DNA of 64,000 bases, from assembly GCF_022763345.1 (NCBI RefSeq), contig NZ_JALEGS010000024.1:104024-168023 (forward strand), given 5' to 3'. The translations under genes were made by a program, and so were the position numbers. Shown here in pieces: positions 35,539 through 44,359 of the stretch; position 1 is the first letter of the stretch; every line of letters begins with the position of its first letter. The notes beneath the pieces are model-generated. The model worked only from the letters and a program-made list of their open reading frames with translations. It did no database searches and had not been told where the DNA came from. The stretch is from Phaeodactylibacter sp. GTDB lineage: Bacteria > Bacteroidota > Bacteroidia > Chitinophagales > Saprospiraceae.

Positions 35539-36807
35539 TCACACCAATAAATCAAACAGCATCTTACTGTCATTCAATGTTTGGTAGTCAATTTTAGAGG
35601 CTTGCATACGCTCCAGTAGGCGGTTATAGTCTTCCCACTGCTGTAGCTGTATGCCCACCAGCGCAGGCCCGGAATCCCGGTTGTGCTTTTTGGTATACTC
35701 AAAGTGGGTGATGTCGTCGTTGGGGCCGAGGACGTTGTTGAGAAAATCCCGCAAAGCACCTGCCCGCTGCGGGAAGCGGATGATGAAGTAGTGCTTTAAC
35801 CCTTCGTAGAGCAGGGAGCGTTCCTTAATTTCCTCGGTGCGGGTGATGTCGTTATTGCTTCCGCTCAGGATGCAGACGACGTTCTTGCCCTTGATCTGCT
35901 CTTTATAAAAATCCAGTGCTGCCACGGTAAGGGCGCCGGCGGGCTCGACTACGATGCCTTCTTCGTTGTACAGCTGCAAGATAGTGCTGCAAACTTTCCC
36001 TTCCGGCACCAGCACCATATCATCCACCACCTGCTGGGCGATTTTGAAAGTCAGGTCCCCCACCCTGCGCACGGCGGCGCCATCCACAAAACTATCGATA
36101 TGCTCCAGGGTGACCGGCTCACCAGCTTTAAGCGATTCGTACATGGCCGGGGCACCTGCCGGTTCCACACCGATGATTTTAGTATTCGGGCTTAGCTGAT
36201 GAAAGTAACTGCCAAGACCTGACACCAATCCGCCTCCACCAATAGCGCAAAAGACGTAATCCAGGCTTTCATTGCAGTCTTCCAGGATTTCAAGCCCTAC
36301 AGTCCCCTGCCCTTCAATAGTCCGTGGATCATTGAAGGGATGGATGAACTCCTTGCCATTCTCCTCCGCATCCCGGACCGCTTCGTGGTAGGCATCATCA
36401 AAAGTATCCCCCGTCAATACCACTTCCACCCATTCCTTGCCAAAAAGATTGACCTTTTTGATCTTCTGCCGGGGCGTCACACTGGGCATGTAGACCTTGC
36501 CCTTTACCTCCATTTTCTGACAGGCCAGCGCAAATCCCTGCGCATGATTGCCCGCACTGGCACAGACCACGCCCTTCGCCAGCTTATCTCTGGGCACCGT
36601 CGCCATTTTGTTGTAGGCACCCCGGATTTTGTAGGAACGTACCACCTGCATGTCCTCCCGCTTGAAGTACAAACGGCAACCGTAATGCTCCGACATGTGG
36701 TAATTGTACGTCAGTGGCGTAGGTTCTGCCACTCCGCGCAGGCGCATCTTCGCTTTGTAGATCGCCTCTACGGAAGGCAGGACAGTTGTCGTTGTGGATG
36801 TTGACAT
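35539..36807 (-). CDS. ilvA: Threonine ammonia-lyase (threonine dehydratase)
   Basis: Converts L-threonine to 2-oxobutanoate and ammonia, the first step to isoleucine. The preferred start is the ATG at 36807 (MSTSTTTTVL), giving 422 residues; an in-frame GC-poor extension to 36873 adds 22 residues that do not look like family sequence. The PLP lysine is Lys60 in RSYKIRGA, and the phosphate loop GGGGLVSGLGSY is intact. The C-terminal regulatory part is a single ACT-like domain (YFIIRFPQRAGALRDFLNNVL), as in the short forms of Bacteroidota and Corynebacterium. It follows ilvC on the same strand, with a repeat block and a four-helix-bundle gene in between. Confidence 0.94.
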   Translation of the reverse strand: MSTSTTTTVLPSVEAIYKAKMRLRGVAEPTPLTYNYHMSEHYGCRLYFKREDMQVVRSYKIRGAYNKMATVPRDKLAKGVVCASAGNHAQGFALACQKMEVKGKVYMPSVTPRQKIKKVNLFGKEWVEVVLTGDTFDDAYHEAVRDAEENGKEFIHPFNDPRTIEGQGTVGLEILEDCNESLDYVFCAIGGGGLVSGLGSYFHQLSPNTKIIGVEPAGAPAMYESLKAGEPVTLEHIDSFVDGAAVRRVGDLTFKIAQQVVDDMVLVPEGKVCSTILQLYNEEGIVVEPAGALTVAALDFYKEQIKGKNVVCILSGSNNDITRTEEIKERSLLYEGLKHYFIIRFPQRAGALRDFLNNVLGPNDDITHFEYTKKHNRDSGPALVGIQLQQWEDYNRLLERMQASKIDYQTLNDSKMLFDLLV

Positions 36808-36869
36808 GGGATTACTTTTTTCCGATAGTTCGCTATACCTCAATAGTCTATTAAAAGCGGAGATGGCCT

Positions 36870-37247
36870 TCACTTGAACCTATCCGGATTGTCCATCATA
36901 TACCCCAGCAAAGAGCCCACCTCAACGGAGTTTTCCAACCACGTATCATGCTGCCCCACAGGAATATAACCGAACCGGTAGGCAAATTGCGTCCAAACCT
37001 GCACCTCCGCATTCTCCGCATCCGAATCAGATAACTTGCTAATAAAATGCTTAGGATAACGCCGCTTCCTGTACCCCTCCGCAATATTCGCACACACCGA
37101 GCGCGAAGCCCGCCGGATCTGATCCGTCAACGAGTACCGCTCCTCCTTAGGAAAGGACTTAGAAACTTCAAAGATATCAACCGCCAGCTCAAATGCCTTC
37201 TTGTAAGCCAGCAACTCCGTATACCTCAAATTAAACCTCTTCTCCAT
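36870..37247 (-). CDS. Four-helix-bundle protein (23S rRNA intervening-sequence type)
   Basis: A 125-residue protein of the S23/IVP family: RYTELLAYKKAFELAVDIFEV, FPKEERYSLTDQIRRASRSVCANIAEGYRKR and SDSDAENAEVQVWTQFAYRFGYI are diagnostic. Members were first seen inside intervening sequences of 23S rRNA genes; free-standing copies are common in Bacteroidota. They form pentameric helical bundles with a basic surface and probably bind nucleic acid, but no function is proven. Here it is inserted between ilvC and ilvA, next to a block of 15-base tandem repeats, a combination that looks like a foreign or mobile insertion in an amino-acid operon. Confidence 0.9.
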   Translation of the reverse strand: MEKRFNLRYTELLAYKKAFELAVDIFEVSKSFPKEERYSLTDQIRRASRSVCANIAEGYRKRRYPKHFISKLSDSDAENAEVQVWTQFAYRFGYIPVGQHDTWLENSVEVGSLLGYMMDNPDRFK

Positions 37248-37280
37248 CCTAATCCATTTTAAGACAAGTTAAACAAATCC

Positions 37281-37413
37281 CCCCACTGCCAGACTGCCCC
37301 ACTGCAAGACTGCCGACTGCAAGACTGCCGACTGCAAGACTGCCGACTCCCGACTCCCCACTGCAAGACTGCCGACTGCCGACTGCCAGACTCCCGACTG
37401 CCCACTCCCCACT
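37281..37413. repeat. Degenerate tandem repeat block, 15-base unit
   Basis: Unit ACTGCAAGACTGCCG occurs three times head to tail at 37301-37315, 37316-37330 and 37331-37345 and again at 37360-37374, with shorter variants (ACTGCCG, ACTCCCG, ACTCCCC) filling the rest. Each unit is itself built of two 7-8 base half-units. Translated on the minus strand it gives low-complexity Gln-Ser-Ala-Val / Leu-Ala-Val-Gly-Ser runs, which is a by-product, not a gene. It begins 8 bases after the ilvC stop. Confidence 0.95.
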
Positions 37414-37420
37414 AAAAACC

Positions 37421-38482
37421 CTACCCAACCTTCTCCCCCTGATTCTCCGGCCGAAGCCCCCGCACCGTACGGCCCGCTCTCCACATCTCACTATCATGCA
37501 ACTCCTTGAGTTCCGCATCCAGTTTTTCCCGGTAATCGGACTGACTATTGGAATCAATGGACCGCTGTGCTTCTTCGCCCTTTGCTACGCTATCGTATAA
37601 TTCATCAAAGACCGGCGCTACCGCATCCCGGAACTTCTTCCACCAGTCCAACGCACCCCGCTGTGCCGTAGTCGAGCAATTCGCATACATCCAGTCCATA
37701 CCATTTTCCGCTACGAGCGGCATCAGGCTTTGTGTCAACTCCTCTACAGTTTCGTTGAAAGCTTCGGACGGGCTATGCCCATGACGGCGCAGGCAATCGT
37801 ACTGCGCAGCGAACAAGCCCTGAATGGCGCCCATCAAAGAACCCCGCTCACCGGTCAGGTCACTGTACACTTCTTGCTTGAAAGTCGTTTCGAACAGGTA
37901 ACCCGAACCTACGCCAATACCCAGCGCAATCACCCGGTCCTTAGCCCGCCCGGTCGCATCCTGGAAAATAGCGTAGCTGGAATTCAGCCCTTTGCCGGCT
38001 ACGAATAAACGGCGAAGGCTTGTACCGGAACCTTTGGGTGCCACCAGGATCACATCCACATCCTCCGGTGGGATAATACCCGTACGCTCCTTGTAGGTAA
38101 TGCCAAAGCCATGAGAAAAATACAACGCTTTGCCTTTCGTCAACAGCGGTTTAATCTTAGGCCATACGGAGATCTGTGCAGCATCGCTCAGCAGGTATTG
38201 AATGACCGTACCGCGCTCTACGGCTTCCTCAATCGGAAAAAGTGTAACACCCGGCTCCCAGCCATCATCCACGGCCTTGTCCCAGGTCTTGGAATTCTGA
38301 CGCTGACCGACAATCACATTAAAACCGTTGTCCTTAAGGTTAAGTGCCTGCCCCGGGCCCTGTACCCCGTAGCCGATAACGGCAATGGTTTCGTCTTTCA
38401 TAATTTCCCGCGCCTTTTCCAGCGGGAATTCCTCACGGGTGACTACGTTTTCCTCTACGCCACCAAAATTTAGCTTTGCCAT
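37421..38482 (-). CDS. ilvC: Ketol-acid reductoisomerase
   Basis: Second enzyme of valine and isoleucine synthesis: isomerises and reduces acetolactate or acetohydroxybutyrate with NADPH and magnesium. 353 residues is class I length. Rossmann motif IAVIGYGVQGPGQALNL lies near 34-50; the following loop VGQRQNSKTW has the Arg/Ser pattern that favours NADPH. Metal ligands are in DLTGERGSLMGAIQGLF (Asp and Glu) and the C-terminal helical domain EAFNETVEELTQSLMPLV. The C-terminal tail is charged and ends right at the repeat block. Upstream is a 359-base gap to trpB2, so ilvC probably has its own promoter or leader. Confidence 0.95.
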   Translation of the reverse strand: MAKLNFGGVEENVVTREEFPLEKAREIMKDETIAVIGYGVQGPGQALNLKDNGFNVIVGQRQNSKTWDKAVDDGWEPGVTLFPIEEAVERGTVIQYLLSDAAQISVWPKIKPLLTKGKALYFSHGFGITYKERTGIIPPEDVDVILVAPKGSGTSLRRLFVAGKGLNSSYAIFQDATGRAKDRVIALGIGVGSGYLFETTFKQEVYSDLTGERGSLMGAIQGLFAAQYDCLRRHGHSPSEAFNETVEELTQSLMPLVAENGMDWMYANCSTTAQRGALDWWKKFRDAVAPVFDELYDSVAKGEEAQRSIDSNSQSDYREKLDAELKELHDSEMWRAGRTVRGLRPENQGEKVG

Positions 38483-38777
38483 GTTATTTTGTTGTTTTTT
38501 AAGCTTTCTGAAATGTACTGCATGATGCAGGGGAAACGAAATAACGGAATTTCAACACCCGGCGCTGTTATCCCCGCCGCCTTTTAGCGGGCATTTTACA
38601 GTAGTAAAGCCAACTTCTTACTGCTTTACAACGGTCAGCCATCAAACCCAAACAAGGTATCTAAATTACTGATTTACTGATTGTTAAACCTACCAAAATC
38701 CAATCTGACTCACCACGCTTTCGCCCACCTTTCCCAAGGCAGCCCAAGGAGCGTATTACGAAATCCAAATAAAATAA
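38483..38777 (-). promoter_or_regulatory. Leader region of ilvC with inverted repeats
   Basis: Most of a 359-base stretch without a gene. It contains an inverted repeat GTAAAGC (38604-38610) / GCTTTAC (38623-38629) with a 12-base loop, and a shorter GC-rich one (CCCGC / GCGGG) just on the ilvC side. No exact TAnnTTTG box was found on the minus strand. A long structured leader before a branched-chain amino-acid gene suggests attenuation, but no leader peptide rich in Val, Leu or Ile was found. Confidence 0.3.
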
Positions 38778-38816
38778 AGCGGCACCGGTAATGCCAAAAG
38801 GATCACCAGTGCCGCT
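38778..38816 (-). terminator. Intrinsic terminator of trpB2
   Basis: Stem AGCGGCAC (38778-38785) pairs with GTGCCGCT (38809-38816) and the pairing continues after one mismatch (GGT with ACC). On the minus strand the stem is followed by a T-rich run TTATTTTATTTGG. It lies 26 bases after the trpB2 stop. Confidence 0.8.
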
Positions 38817-38841
38817 CATGTTACCGTTAGGCTCAAAAGAA

Positions 38842-40206
38842 TTAATCAATCGTCGGCGTATCCAGCTCTGCCAGTGCTGCCTGTATCTCCTCTTCGGTGA
38901 TTTCGTGCCTGACCAGATTGCCGCTCAGGTAATTTTCGTAAGCGGCCAAGTCAAAGTTGCCGTGCCCGCATAGGTGAATCAATATAGTCTCGCTCTTACC
39001 TTCCTCTTTGCAGCGCTTGGCTTCCTGAATGGCGGTGGCAATAGCGTGGTTGGTCTCAGGTGCAGGAATGATGCCTTCTGTTTTGGCGAAAAGCACGCCT
39101 GCTTCGAAGCACTCCAACTGATCGTGTGCGCGGGCTTCAATGAGTTGATCCCTTAGCAGCTGGCTCACTACAACGCCCGCACCATGGTAGCGCAGCCCTC
39201 CGGCATGAATCGGTGCCGGGACGAAGTTGTGCCCAAGGGTATACATCGGCAGCAGCGGTGTCATTCCGACCATATCGCCGAAGTCATAACGGAACACACC
39301 ACGGGTAAGCTTTGGGCAGGAGGAGGGCTCGCTGGCAATGCACCGGATATTTTGGCCTTCTTCCAGATTAAGCCGCAGGAAAGGGAAGCTGATGCCGGCA
39401 AAGTTGGAGCCTCCACCAAAGGGCGCCACCACAATATCCGGCTGATCACCGGCTTTCTCCATCTGCTTGACGGCTTCCAGCCCAATGACCGTCTGATGCA
39501 TGAGGACGTGATTGAGGACGCTGCCCAGGGCGTATTTCGTATGCTCGTCGGAGGCGGCCCGTTCCACAGCTTCCGAGATAGCAATACCCAGACTCCCCGG
39601 TGAGTCAGGGTTTTTGGCCAGCACCTGACGCCCCGCTTCGGTCAGGTCAGTGGGCGAAGGGTGGACGTTGGCGCCCCAGGTGTTCATCATCATCTTGCGG
39701 TAGGGCTTCTGCTCATAGCTGATCTTCACCATGTACACCTCGCATTCAATGCCGAAGTGCTGACAGGCAAAACTCAGCGCACTGCCCCACTGACCGGCAC
39801 CGGTTTCAGTCGTGATGCGCTTAACGCCTTCTTGTTTGTTGTAGTATGCCTGCGCAACCGCTGTATTGGGCTTGTGAGAACCGGAAGGGCTCACACCTTC
39901 GTATTTGTAGTAAATTTTGGCTGGCGTATCCAGGGCTTTTTCCAACCCTATAGCCCGGAACATAGGCGTAGGACGCCAGATTTTATAAACCTCGCGGACT
40001 TCTTCCGGTATTTCCACCCATTTTTCCTGGGTTACTTCTTGTTGGATCAGGCCCATTGGAAAAAGAGGTGCAAGGGCATCCGGGCCGATGGGCTCCTTAG
40101 TGCCGGGGTGCAGCGGAGGCAGCGGCTTGTTGGGCATATCGTGCACAATATTGTACCACGCTTCCGGAATCTCATTTTCCGACAATAAGATTTTTCGTGT
40201 GTTCAT
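38842..40206 (-). CDS. TrpB2-type PLP enzyme (tryptophan synthase beta-like)
   Basis: 454 residues, longer than TrpB1, with the N-terminal extension [22 protein letters not shown] typical of TrpB2. TrpB2 proteins make tryptophan from indole and serine or phosphoserine without a tight TrpA partner and may salvage indole. The PLP lysine is Lys112 in [10 protein letters not shown], and the glycine loop [10 protein letters not shown] and [13 protein letters not shown] are conserved. No trpA or other trp gene is nearby, which supports a stand-alone salvage enzyme. Its start codon lies in a long inverted repeat, suggesting translational control. It follows the btaB gene on the same strand after 110 bases. 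Confidence 0.92.
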   Translation of the reverse strand: MNTRKILLSENEIPEAWYNIVHDMPNKPLPPLHPGTKEPIGPDALAPLFPMGLIQQEVTQEKWVEIPEEVREVYKIWRPTPMFRAIGLEKALDTPAKIYYKYEGVSPSGSHKPNTAVAQAYYNKQEGVKRITTETGAGQWGSALSFACQHFGIECEVYMVKISYEQKPYRKMMMNTWGANVHPSPTDLTEAGRQVLAKNPDSPGSLGIAISEAVERAASDEHTKYALGSVLNHVLMHQTVIGLEAVKQMEKAGDQPDIVVAPFGGGSNFAGISFPFLRLNLEEGQNIRCIASEPSSCPKLTRGVFRYDFGDMVGMTPLLPMYTLGHNFVPAPIHAGGLRYHGAGVVVSQLLRDQLIEARAHDQLECFEAGVLFAKTEGIIPAPETNHAIATAIQEAKRCKEEGKSETILIHLCGHGNFDLAAYENYLSGNLVRHEITEEEIQAALAELDTPTID

Positions 40207-40249
40207 GCTAATTTGAATTTGGTTGCAGTAATGCCCACCAAATTAGCAT
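40205..40249 (-). promoter_or_regulatory. Alternative hairpins covering the trpB2 start
   Basis: In the trpB2 mRNA leader, an 11-bp perfect inverted repeat (40239-40249 with 40205-40215) includes the first bases of the start codon. A competing 8-bp stem (40237-40244 with 40216-40223, 13-base loop) uses part of the same strand and would leave the start free. Two mutually exclusive stems at a start codon is the form of a translational switch. What would flip it is unknown. Confidence 0.5.
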
Positions 40250-40316
40250 ATTCACCAACTTTTTCTACTCCAATACCAAACAAAAATCGGCAATTTTACA
40301 AAAGCAGGATACAACC

Positions 40317-40964
40317 TCACACCTTTCTGCCCAAATGTACGAAGTAGTCCCATACGCCGCCGTAGGCTGGCTTCACACTATGGGAAAGTGTCGTGAATTC
40401 CTGCTCCAAAAGCGGTAACAGGTGCCCATCCATCCGGACATGATTGTTACCCATGTGGGTTTTGAACCACCCAAACCGGGAATCAAAAAAGTCCGCCACC
40501 GCTATGATACCCCCAGGTTTAAGATCCGCCTTTGCCTGCCGGATCAGCTCTTCCCACTGCGGGTTAATCATGGTTAGGGAATAGGAAAACAGGACGGCGT
40601 CGAATTGCTCCAGGTATTGAGTGTCGCCCAGTGCATAGGGGCGCTCCTCCAGTTGGACCCGCTGCGCAAACGGCTTGGTCGCTTTTGTGGCTTTCTCAAT
40701 CATGTGAGTGGATACGTCCAGCCCGGTCAGGTGAGCTTTGGGAAAACGGCGAGCCAGCAGCCGAAGGTTGTAGCCGGTTCCGCAGCCTACTTCCAGGATA
40801 CGGTGCGCTTTTCCGGGATCAAGGGGCAATTGGCGGATGACTGCCCGACGCCCAAACAGAAAGGTCCAGCGGGTGAGATCGTAGATTTTGGATTGCAGCA
40901 CGTAATAACGCTGCATGGTTTCGTTCTGTTCTGAAACGGAAGCCGTAATGTGCTTGGATGCCAT
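40317..40964 (-). CDS. btaB: SAM methyltransferase, probable betaine lipid N-methyltransferase (BtaB)
   Basis: A 215-residue class I methyltransferase: motif I HRILEVGCGTGYNLRLLARRFP near 54-75, LTGLDVSTHMI as the acidic strand, AVLFSYSLTMINPQWEELI as the motif IV region, and GGIIAVADFFDS. By family, BtaB adds three methyl groups to diacylglycerylhomoserine to make the phosphorus-free lipid DGTS. Assignment rests on the position 26 bases downstream of a BtaA homologue and on similarity in style to UbiE-type small lipid methyltransferases. It is presumably associated with the inner membrane face. Alone it could be called a generic methyltransferase. Confidence 0.78.
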   Translation of the reverse strand: MASKHITASVSEQNETMQRYYVLQSKIYDLTRWTFLFGRRAVIRQLPLDPGKAHRILEVGCGTGYNLRLLARRFPKAHLTGLDVSTHMIEKATKATKPFAQRVQLEERPYALGDTQYLEQFDAVLFSYSLTMINPQWEELIRQAKADLKPGGIIAVADFFDSRFGWFKTHMGNNHVRMDGHLLPLLEQEFTTLSHSVKPAYGGVWDYFVHLGRKV

Positions 40965-40990
40965 ATTGGATGTTTAGATTTAGGAGGTGG

Positions 40991-42148
40991 CTACTGTACC
41001 TCGGCCAGGTAAACACTAGCGTAAGTGCCCACCCGGTCAAGTTGATGGGTTTTAGCCGTCAAATCCTGCTCAAAAATAACCGCTTCCTGCACAAAATCAG
41101 GGAAAAAGTCCACTTCATGAGCCGCTGAGCGCAGCAGGATTTTGGTGCCGGGCCGGCTGTTATCCAGTATCAGTCGCCACTCTTCCTCCAGTGCAGGCCG
41201 GTCATTGGCAGCCAGCCAGTCTTGATGGTCAAGGAGTACGTAGTGGGAATAGGCACCAGGATTGTCCTTCAGGAACTGACTAATGGTAGTGGTGTTGGTC
41301 TGCACCCGGTCTATTCGGTCACGCAGAGGCTTAAAGTGCTCTGGCATCAGGTAGTTAGGTGCGCAGGTTGCTGTGTAGGAACCATACATGTACGACCGGT
41401 AGAAATAATTGTCTTGCAAAGGCAACTCCGTGAATACCTTGCGCAGGCACTCCTGAATGAAGCCCAAAGCGCCACGCTCATATTTTTTCACAAAAAGCTC
41501 CTGCTGCGACCGGGGCACCCCTACCAGGCACATGGTGAGGTGGCGGTTGACCATCCACTCTACCATATTATTCAGGACACGCTCTTCCACCTGCAGGTAG
41601 ATTTCCTTCTGCTCTTCCAGCGTCGCAGCGTGGAACATTTGATCGATCTGACGGAAGAGTTTCTTGCGCCCCTTTAGGTAATTGCTGGCCAGCCAGGCGA
41701 AAGTGCCCGAGGAGCCAAAATGATAAAAGGATTTCCGCAAGCCTTTAGGTGAAAAGTAATTGAGGTGCTCGTCCCAGTATTCCTGCGCATAGGCAGGCAG
41801 CGCTGAACGGAGCTGCTGTTGGTAGAGCTCCGGGAAAGCCTCGTGGCTGCCCCTGCCAAACACTTGAAACAACGTTTCCGGATCACTTTGCCTGAAAAAG
41901 GCACGCTTGAGTTCAAGCAAAGCATTTTGCCGGGGGTTCATGTCGATGCAGTGCACCGCTTTGGGCGCATCCAGCAGGTAATCCAGCGCATTGCAGCCAG
42001 CGCTTGTGATCATTACAATTTCGCTGTCCGCATCAATACCCATGAGTTCGCGGTCGCAGCGGGGGTCTTCCCAACAGGTATTGTAAACGAGGTTGCTCTT
42101 GTGTACGCGGTGAAACACCCAATCCCGCAGGTAGTTGATCTTCGTCAC
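40991..42148 (-). CDS. btaA: BtaA-like diacylglycerol 3-amino-3-carboxypropyltransferase (DUF3419)
   Basis: A 385-residue DUF3419 protein. BtaA moves the 3-amino-3-carboxypropyl group of SAM to diacylglycerol, giving diacylglycerylhomoserine, the first step to the betaine lipid DGTS. Seen here: VYNTCWEDPRCDRELMGI at the N-terminus, the SAM-binding core IVMITSAGCNALDYLLDAPKAVHCIDMNPRQNALLELK, and the C-terminal YSHYVLLDHQDWLA and LRSAAHEVDFFPDF, all family hallmarks. Known BtaA/BtaB pairs (Rhodobacter, Sinorhizobium) are induced by phosphate starvation so that phospholipid can be replaced. The order ppk1, btaA, btaB on one strand fits that theme. Confidence 0.9.
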   Translation of the reverse strand: MTKINYLRDWVFHRVHKSNLVYNTCWEDPRCDRELMGIDADSEIVMITSAGCNALDYLLDAPKAVHCIDMNPRQNALLELKRAFFRQSDPETLFQVFGRGSHEAFPELYQQQLRSALPAYAQEYWDEHLNYFSPKGLRKSFYHFGSSGTFAWLASNYLKGRKKLFRQIDQMFHAATLEEQKEIYLQVEERVLNNMVEWMVNRHLTMCLVGVPRSQQELFVKKYERGALGFIQECLRKVFTELPLQDNYFYRSYMYGSYTATCAPNYLMPEHFKPLRDRIDRVQTNTTTISQFLKDNPGAYSHYVLLDHQDWLAANDRPALEEEWRLILDNSRPGTKILLRSAAHEVDFFPDFVQEAVIFEQDLTAKTHQLDRVGTYASVYLAEVQ

Positions 42149-42215
42149 TTTTTAACGGTAAAAATAGTACGTGTCAACCCGCAGGACGTTAGCCCTAAAT
42201 TATCTTTTTGCTAAC

Positions 42216-44267
42216 TTATTGTAAACCGACGGGCTCCCGCTTAGCCAGCCACTGATAGGTGGCGAGCTGAGCCCTTACCGGCGTCCCCCCTTGATAGTGG
42301 TAAGGATTATTTTGTTCTGCATTGATTACCCGGGCCTTCGTGTTGTCTTCAAGTTGCAGATTGATGATATGCCGGATTTCCTCACGGATTTTTTCATCAT
42401 AAACCGGGAAAACAACTTCCACCCGGCGGTCCAGGTTGCGGGTCATCCAGTCGGCGGAAGCAAGGAAGAGGCACTCCTCCCCTCCATTTCCAAAAATATA
42501 AACCCGGGCATGTTCCAAAAACCGGTCGACGATGCTTATGATCTCAAGGTTTTCACTTACGCCTTCCACATCCGGCACTGCACAGCAGATACCCCGGACA
42601 ATCAACTGCACCTTTACGCCAGCCTGACAAGCTTCGTAGATTTTTTCAATCATTTCGGGGTCTTCCAGGCTGTTCATTTTGAGAATGGCGTAGGCTTTTC
42701 GCCCCGCTTTAGCCTGCTTGATCTCCTGCTTTAGCAAAGCCTCGAAACCGCTTCTTGTGGTGAACGGAGAAACCAATAAGTGCTTGCATTTCGGCATAAT
42801 GATCTTCCGCTCCAGCAAATCGAAGACCTGCCCGACTTCTTTAGCCAGGCGGGGATCAGCAGTAAGTAAGGCGTGATCGCAGTACAGCCGGGCCGTTTTT
42901 TCATTAAAATTGCCGGTGCCCAGATAGGCATAATGCCGCAAATCCTCTTCCTCCTGCCGAATAATCAGCAACAACTTAGTGTGCACTTTGATGCCGGGAT
43001 AGCTGTAAATTACCGTTGCGCCGGCTTTTTCCAACTCCGCCCCCCAGTACAGGTTAGCAGCTTCATCAAACCGGGCTTTGGCTTCGATAAAAGCGGTTAC
43101 CTGCTTTCCGTTCTTGAGGGCTTCCAGCAATCCGTCCACTACCGCAGAGCGGGAAGCGACCCGGTACAAGGTAATCTTGAGAGTGGTCACATCAGGGTCT
43201 TCGGCTGCTTCCCGTATCAACCTTGGGATGTAGCCATATTGTTGATAGGGAAAATGAAGTACGGCGTCCTGCTCCCGCAGATAGGGCAATAGGGCTTCTG
43301 CCTGCTCAAGCTCCTCGTGAATCAGGGGCTCCATGGGCTCATCGTGCAGCTCACGCTGCTGAGTTGGGTTGGGAAAACCAAAAAAGTCGTTGAAATTGTG
43401 ATAGCGGGCGCCGGGGATAAGGTCGTGCTTGCTTAGTTTCAGTTGCTCTTTGAGCAGCCCCAGAAGTTCTTCCGGCATACGGCTGTCATAGAGAAAGCGG
43501 GTGGGCAGCCCGATATTGCGTTCATCAAGACTTTCGCGAATTTTCTCTACCAGGTCGCCAGAGTATTCGTCATCGATGTAGAGCTCTGCATCCCGGGATA
43601 CTTTGATGGCATAGGCCCCCAAAATGGGCTCATCCAAAAAAGCCGGGAGGTTGTAGCGGATGATATCATCGAGAAAAGTTACGTAGTAAGTACCTTCTTC
43701 TTCGGATGGCAGCTCCTGAAAACGCGGCAGATCATCTGTGGGCATTTGCAGGATAGCAGTACGGCCTTCCCCCTCCAGATCAATAACAAAGTAAAGCCCC
43801 TTGTTTTCCAGGAAAGGCCATGCTGATTCCGGCTCCAAAATAATGGGGTTCAGGCAGGGGTAGACTTTCTCAAAAAAGTAGCGTTTAGCAAATTCCCGTT
43901 GCGGCTCCGTGAAGGCTTCGTTGTTGATGAGGTGCACCCCGGCTTTTTCCAACTCCGGGAGGATATCCGTCCGGAAGATGCGGCCAAAGACTTCTTGCTG
44001 TTCCTGAACAATTTTGCGGATTTGCTTCAATTCTTTTTTAGGCTTCACCGTCAGGTCGAGGGCCTTACGTGTTTTCTTCTTCAGTTCCTTAAAGCTACGC
44101 AGAGAAGCCACACGCACCCGGTAGAATTCATCGAGATTGGAACTGTAAATGGCCAGAAACTTGATCCGTTCGTAGAGGGGCACCGATTTGTCCATCGCTT
44201 CCTGAAGCACCCGGTGGTTGAAAGAGAGCCAGCTGATATCGCGTTTGACCAATTCTGATTTTGCCAT
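42216..44267 (-). CDS. ppk1: Polyphosphate kinase 1
   Basis: A 683-residue PPK1 with all four domains; it makes inorganic polyphosphate from ATP reversibly. The N domain starts KRDISWLSFNHRVLQEA; the head domain contains FFGFPNPTQQ; the two phospholipase-D-like C domains carry the autophosphorylated histidine His429 in YPGIKVHTKLLLI, YLGTGNFNEKTARLYCDHALLT, and ILKMNSLEDPEMIEKIYEA with IVRGICC. Length and motifs match active enzymes. It is peripheral to the inner membrane or cytoplasmic. It lies 67 bases upstream of btaA on the same strand, which suggests shared phosphorus control. Its own promoter-like box lies 41 bases upstream. Confidence 0.96.
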   Translation of the reverse strand: MAKSELVKRDISWLSFNHRVLQEAMDKSVPLYERIKFLAIYSSNLDEFYRVRVASLRSFKELKKKTRKALDLTVKPKKELKQIRKIVQEQQEVFGRIFRTDILPELEKAGVHLINNEAFTEPQREFAKRYFFEKVYPCLNPIILEPESAWPFLENKGLYFVIDLEGEGRTAILQMPTDDLPRFQELPSEEEGTYYVTFLDDIIRYNLPAFLDEPILGAYAIKVSRDAELYIDDEYSGDLVEKIRESLDERNIGLPTRFLYDSRMPEELLGLLKEQLKLSKHDLIPGARYHNFNDFFGFPNPTQQRELHDEPMEPLIHEELEQAEALLPYLREQDAVLHFPYQQYGYIPRLIREAAEDPDVTTLKITLYRVASRSAVVDGLLEALKNGKQVTAFIEAKARFDEAANLYWGAELEKAGATVIYSYPGIKVHTKLLLIIRQEEEDLRHYAYLGTGNFNEKTARLYCDHALLTADPRLAKEVGQVFDLLERKIIMPKCKHLLVSPFTTRSGFEALLKQEIKQAKAGRKAYAILKMNSLEDPEMIEKIYEACQAGVKVQLIVRGICCAVPDVEGVSENLEIISIVDRFLEHARVYIFGNGGEECLFLASADWMTRNLDRRVEVVFPVYDEKIREEIRHIINLQLEDNTKARVINAEQNNPYHYQGGTPVRAQLATYQWLAKREPVGLQ

Positions 44268-44307
44268 GCTACCTGCGGATTGATTTATTGAGGGTTAAGC
44301 AAGGCAG

Positions 44308-44315
44308 CAAAACTA
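44308..44315 (-). promoter_or_regulatory. -7 box upstream of ppk1
   Basis: On the minus strand this reads TAGTTTTG (TAnnTTTG), 41 bases before the ppk1 ATG. A single TTAACC lies between it and the start. No good -33 TTG. Confidence 0.4.
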
Positions 44316-44359
44316 GGCAGAATGCGTTTATATGCTAGAGAAGCAGTGTTATCTATATA

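Noticed and set aside
36808..36873. 22-codon N-terminal extension of ilvA
   Set aside because: The residues do not resemble threonine ammonia-lyase N-termini, and the ATG at 36807 gives the normal start.
37281..37413. CRISPR array
   Set aside because: The 15-base units are contiguous with no unique spacers and the units are too short.
37249..37557. Minus-strand frame coding repeated Leu-Ala-Val-Gly-Ser units
   Set aside because: It arises from the 15-base tandem repeats and overlaps the end of ilvC; low complexity and no start signal.
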